The position numbers were made by a program, and so were the translations under genes. From an uncultured Chloroflexales bacterium (lineage in GTDB: Bacteria; Chloroflexota; Chloroflexia; Chloroflexales; Chloroflexaceae): a stretch of DNA of 30,485 nt. Positions 30,418-30,485 of this stretch are shown one piece after another. Position 1 is the stretch's first letter. Every line of letters begins with the position of its first letter. The notes beneath the pieces were generated by a model that saw only the letters and a program-made list of their open reading frames with translations, was not told where the DNA came from and did no database searches. The DNA is taken from NCBI GenBank assembly GCA_937902315.1, contig CALGUG010000023.1:1-30485 (forward strand). The letters run 5' to 3'.

Positions 30418-30485
30418 TGAATGCTCCCCATTCTGTGCTCTCAAGGATACTCCCGCGATGCTATGCGAACGATCGCCTTTTGCTG

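Larger units (their letters stand above)
29983..30485. other. Intergenic region at the right edge
   Basis: Contains the hydrolase -10 (30036-30044), a REP-like copy and a C/G-rich hairpin. Short open frames at 30066-30306 lack ribosome sites and resemble no family I know. Confidence 0.5.

Overview
The window looks like a chromosomal segment of a free-living bacterium of intermediate GC content, most likely a member of the Chloroflexota. That placement is inferred from the protein set, not from a marker gene. The set includes SH3- and LysM-decorated wall hydrolases, a VanW protein with paired N-terminal modules, a STAND-type NTPase beside a separate WD40 protein, and a secreted peptidase ending in YLPLVKR. 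No rRNA or tRNA gene was recognised.

Layout: (1) 36-932 is a CRISPR array of 11 intact 37-nt repeats plus a degenerate repeat at each end, with no cas genes in view and two terminator-like hairpins after it. (2) 1499-4318 holds lpdA (dihydrolipoyl dehydrogenase) and an acetyl-CoA acetyltransferase, both on + and each followed by a strong hairpin. (3) 4497-12991 is entirely on the minus strand: a ynfA/DsbA-like pair; a Zn/Cd/Pb P-type ATPase whose promoter carries a textbook MerR operator; a long MerR-family regulator; an NlpC/P60 wall hydrolase starting at TTG; a small putative membrane protein; and a membrane-anchored WD40 protein. (4) 12992-13516 is a divergent intergenic region with a tandem cluster of DnaA boxes and a parS-like site. 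(5) 13517-23807 is entirely on the plus strand: a STAND-like NTPase with helical repeats, an M14 carboxypeptidase, a LysM/SH3/M23 wall hydrolase, then parA-parB-(PfkB kinase)-(CDP-alcohol phosphatidyltransferase). (6) 24072-30485 holds an ANTAR response regulator with an attenuator-like leader, a VanW protein, a LysR regulator, trmD and an alpha/beta hydrolase.

Together the DnaA boxes at 13.3 kb, one perfect parS palindrome plus four parS-like sites between 13.4 and 20.2 kb, parAB, and transcription diverging from 13.3 kb suggest an origin-proximal centromere region. No dnaA is present, and a hand sample of GC skew did not confirm a strand switch. Around this core sit cell-envelope genes, a metal-efflux module and ordinary central metabolism.

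A dispersed ~22-nt REP-like element with an invariant AGGCGGACGC core occurs six times, always between genes. The observations most worth following are the origin/parS region, the P-loop lacking its lysine in the STAND-like protein, the extended MerR paired with a His/Cys-rich ATPase, the attenuator in front of the ANTAR gene, and the duplicated module in ParB.
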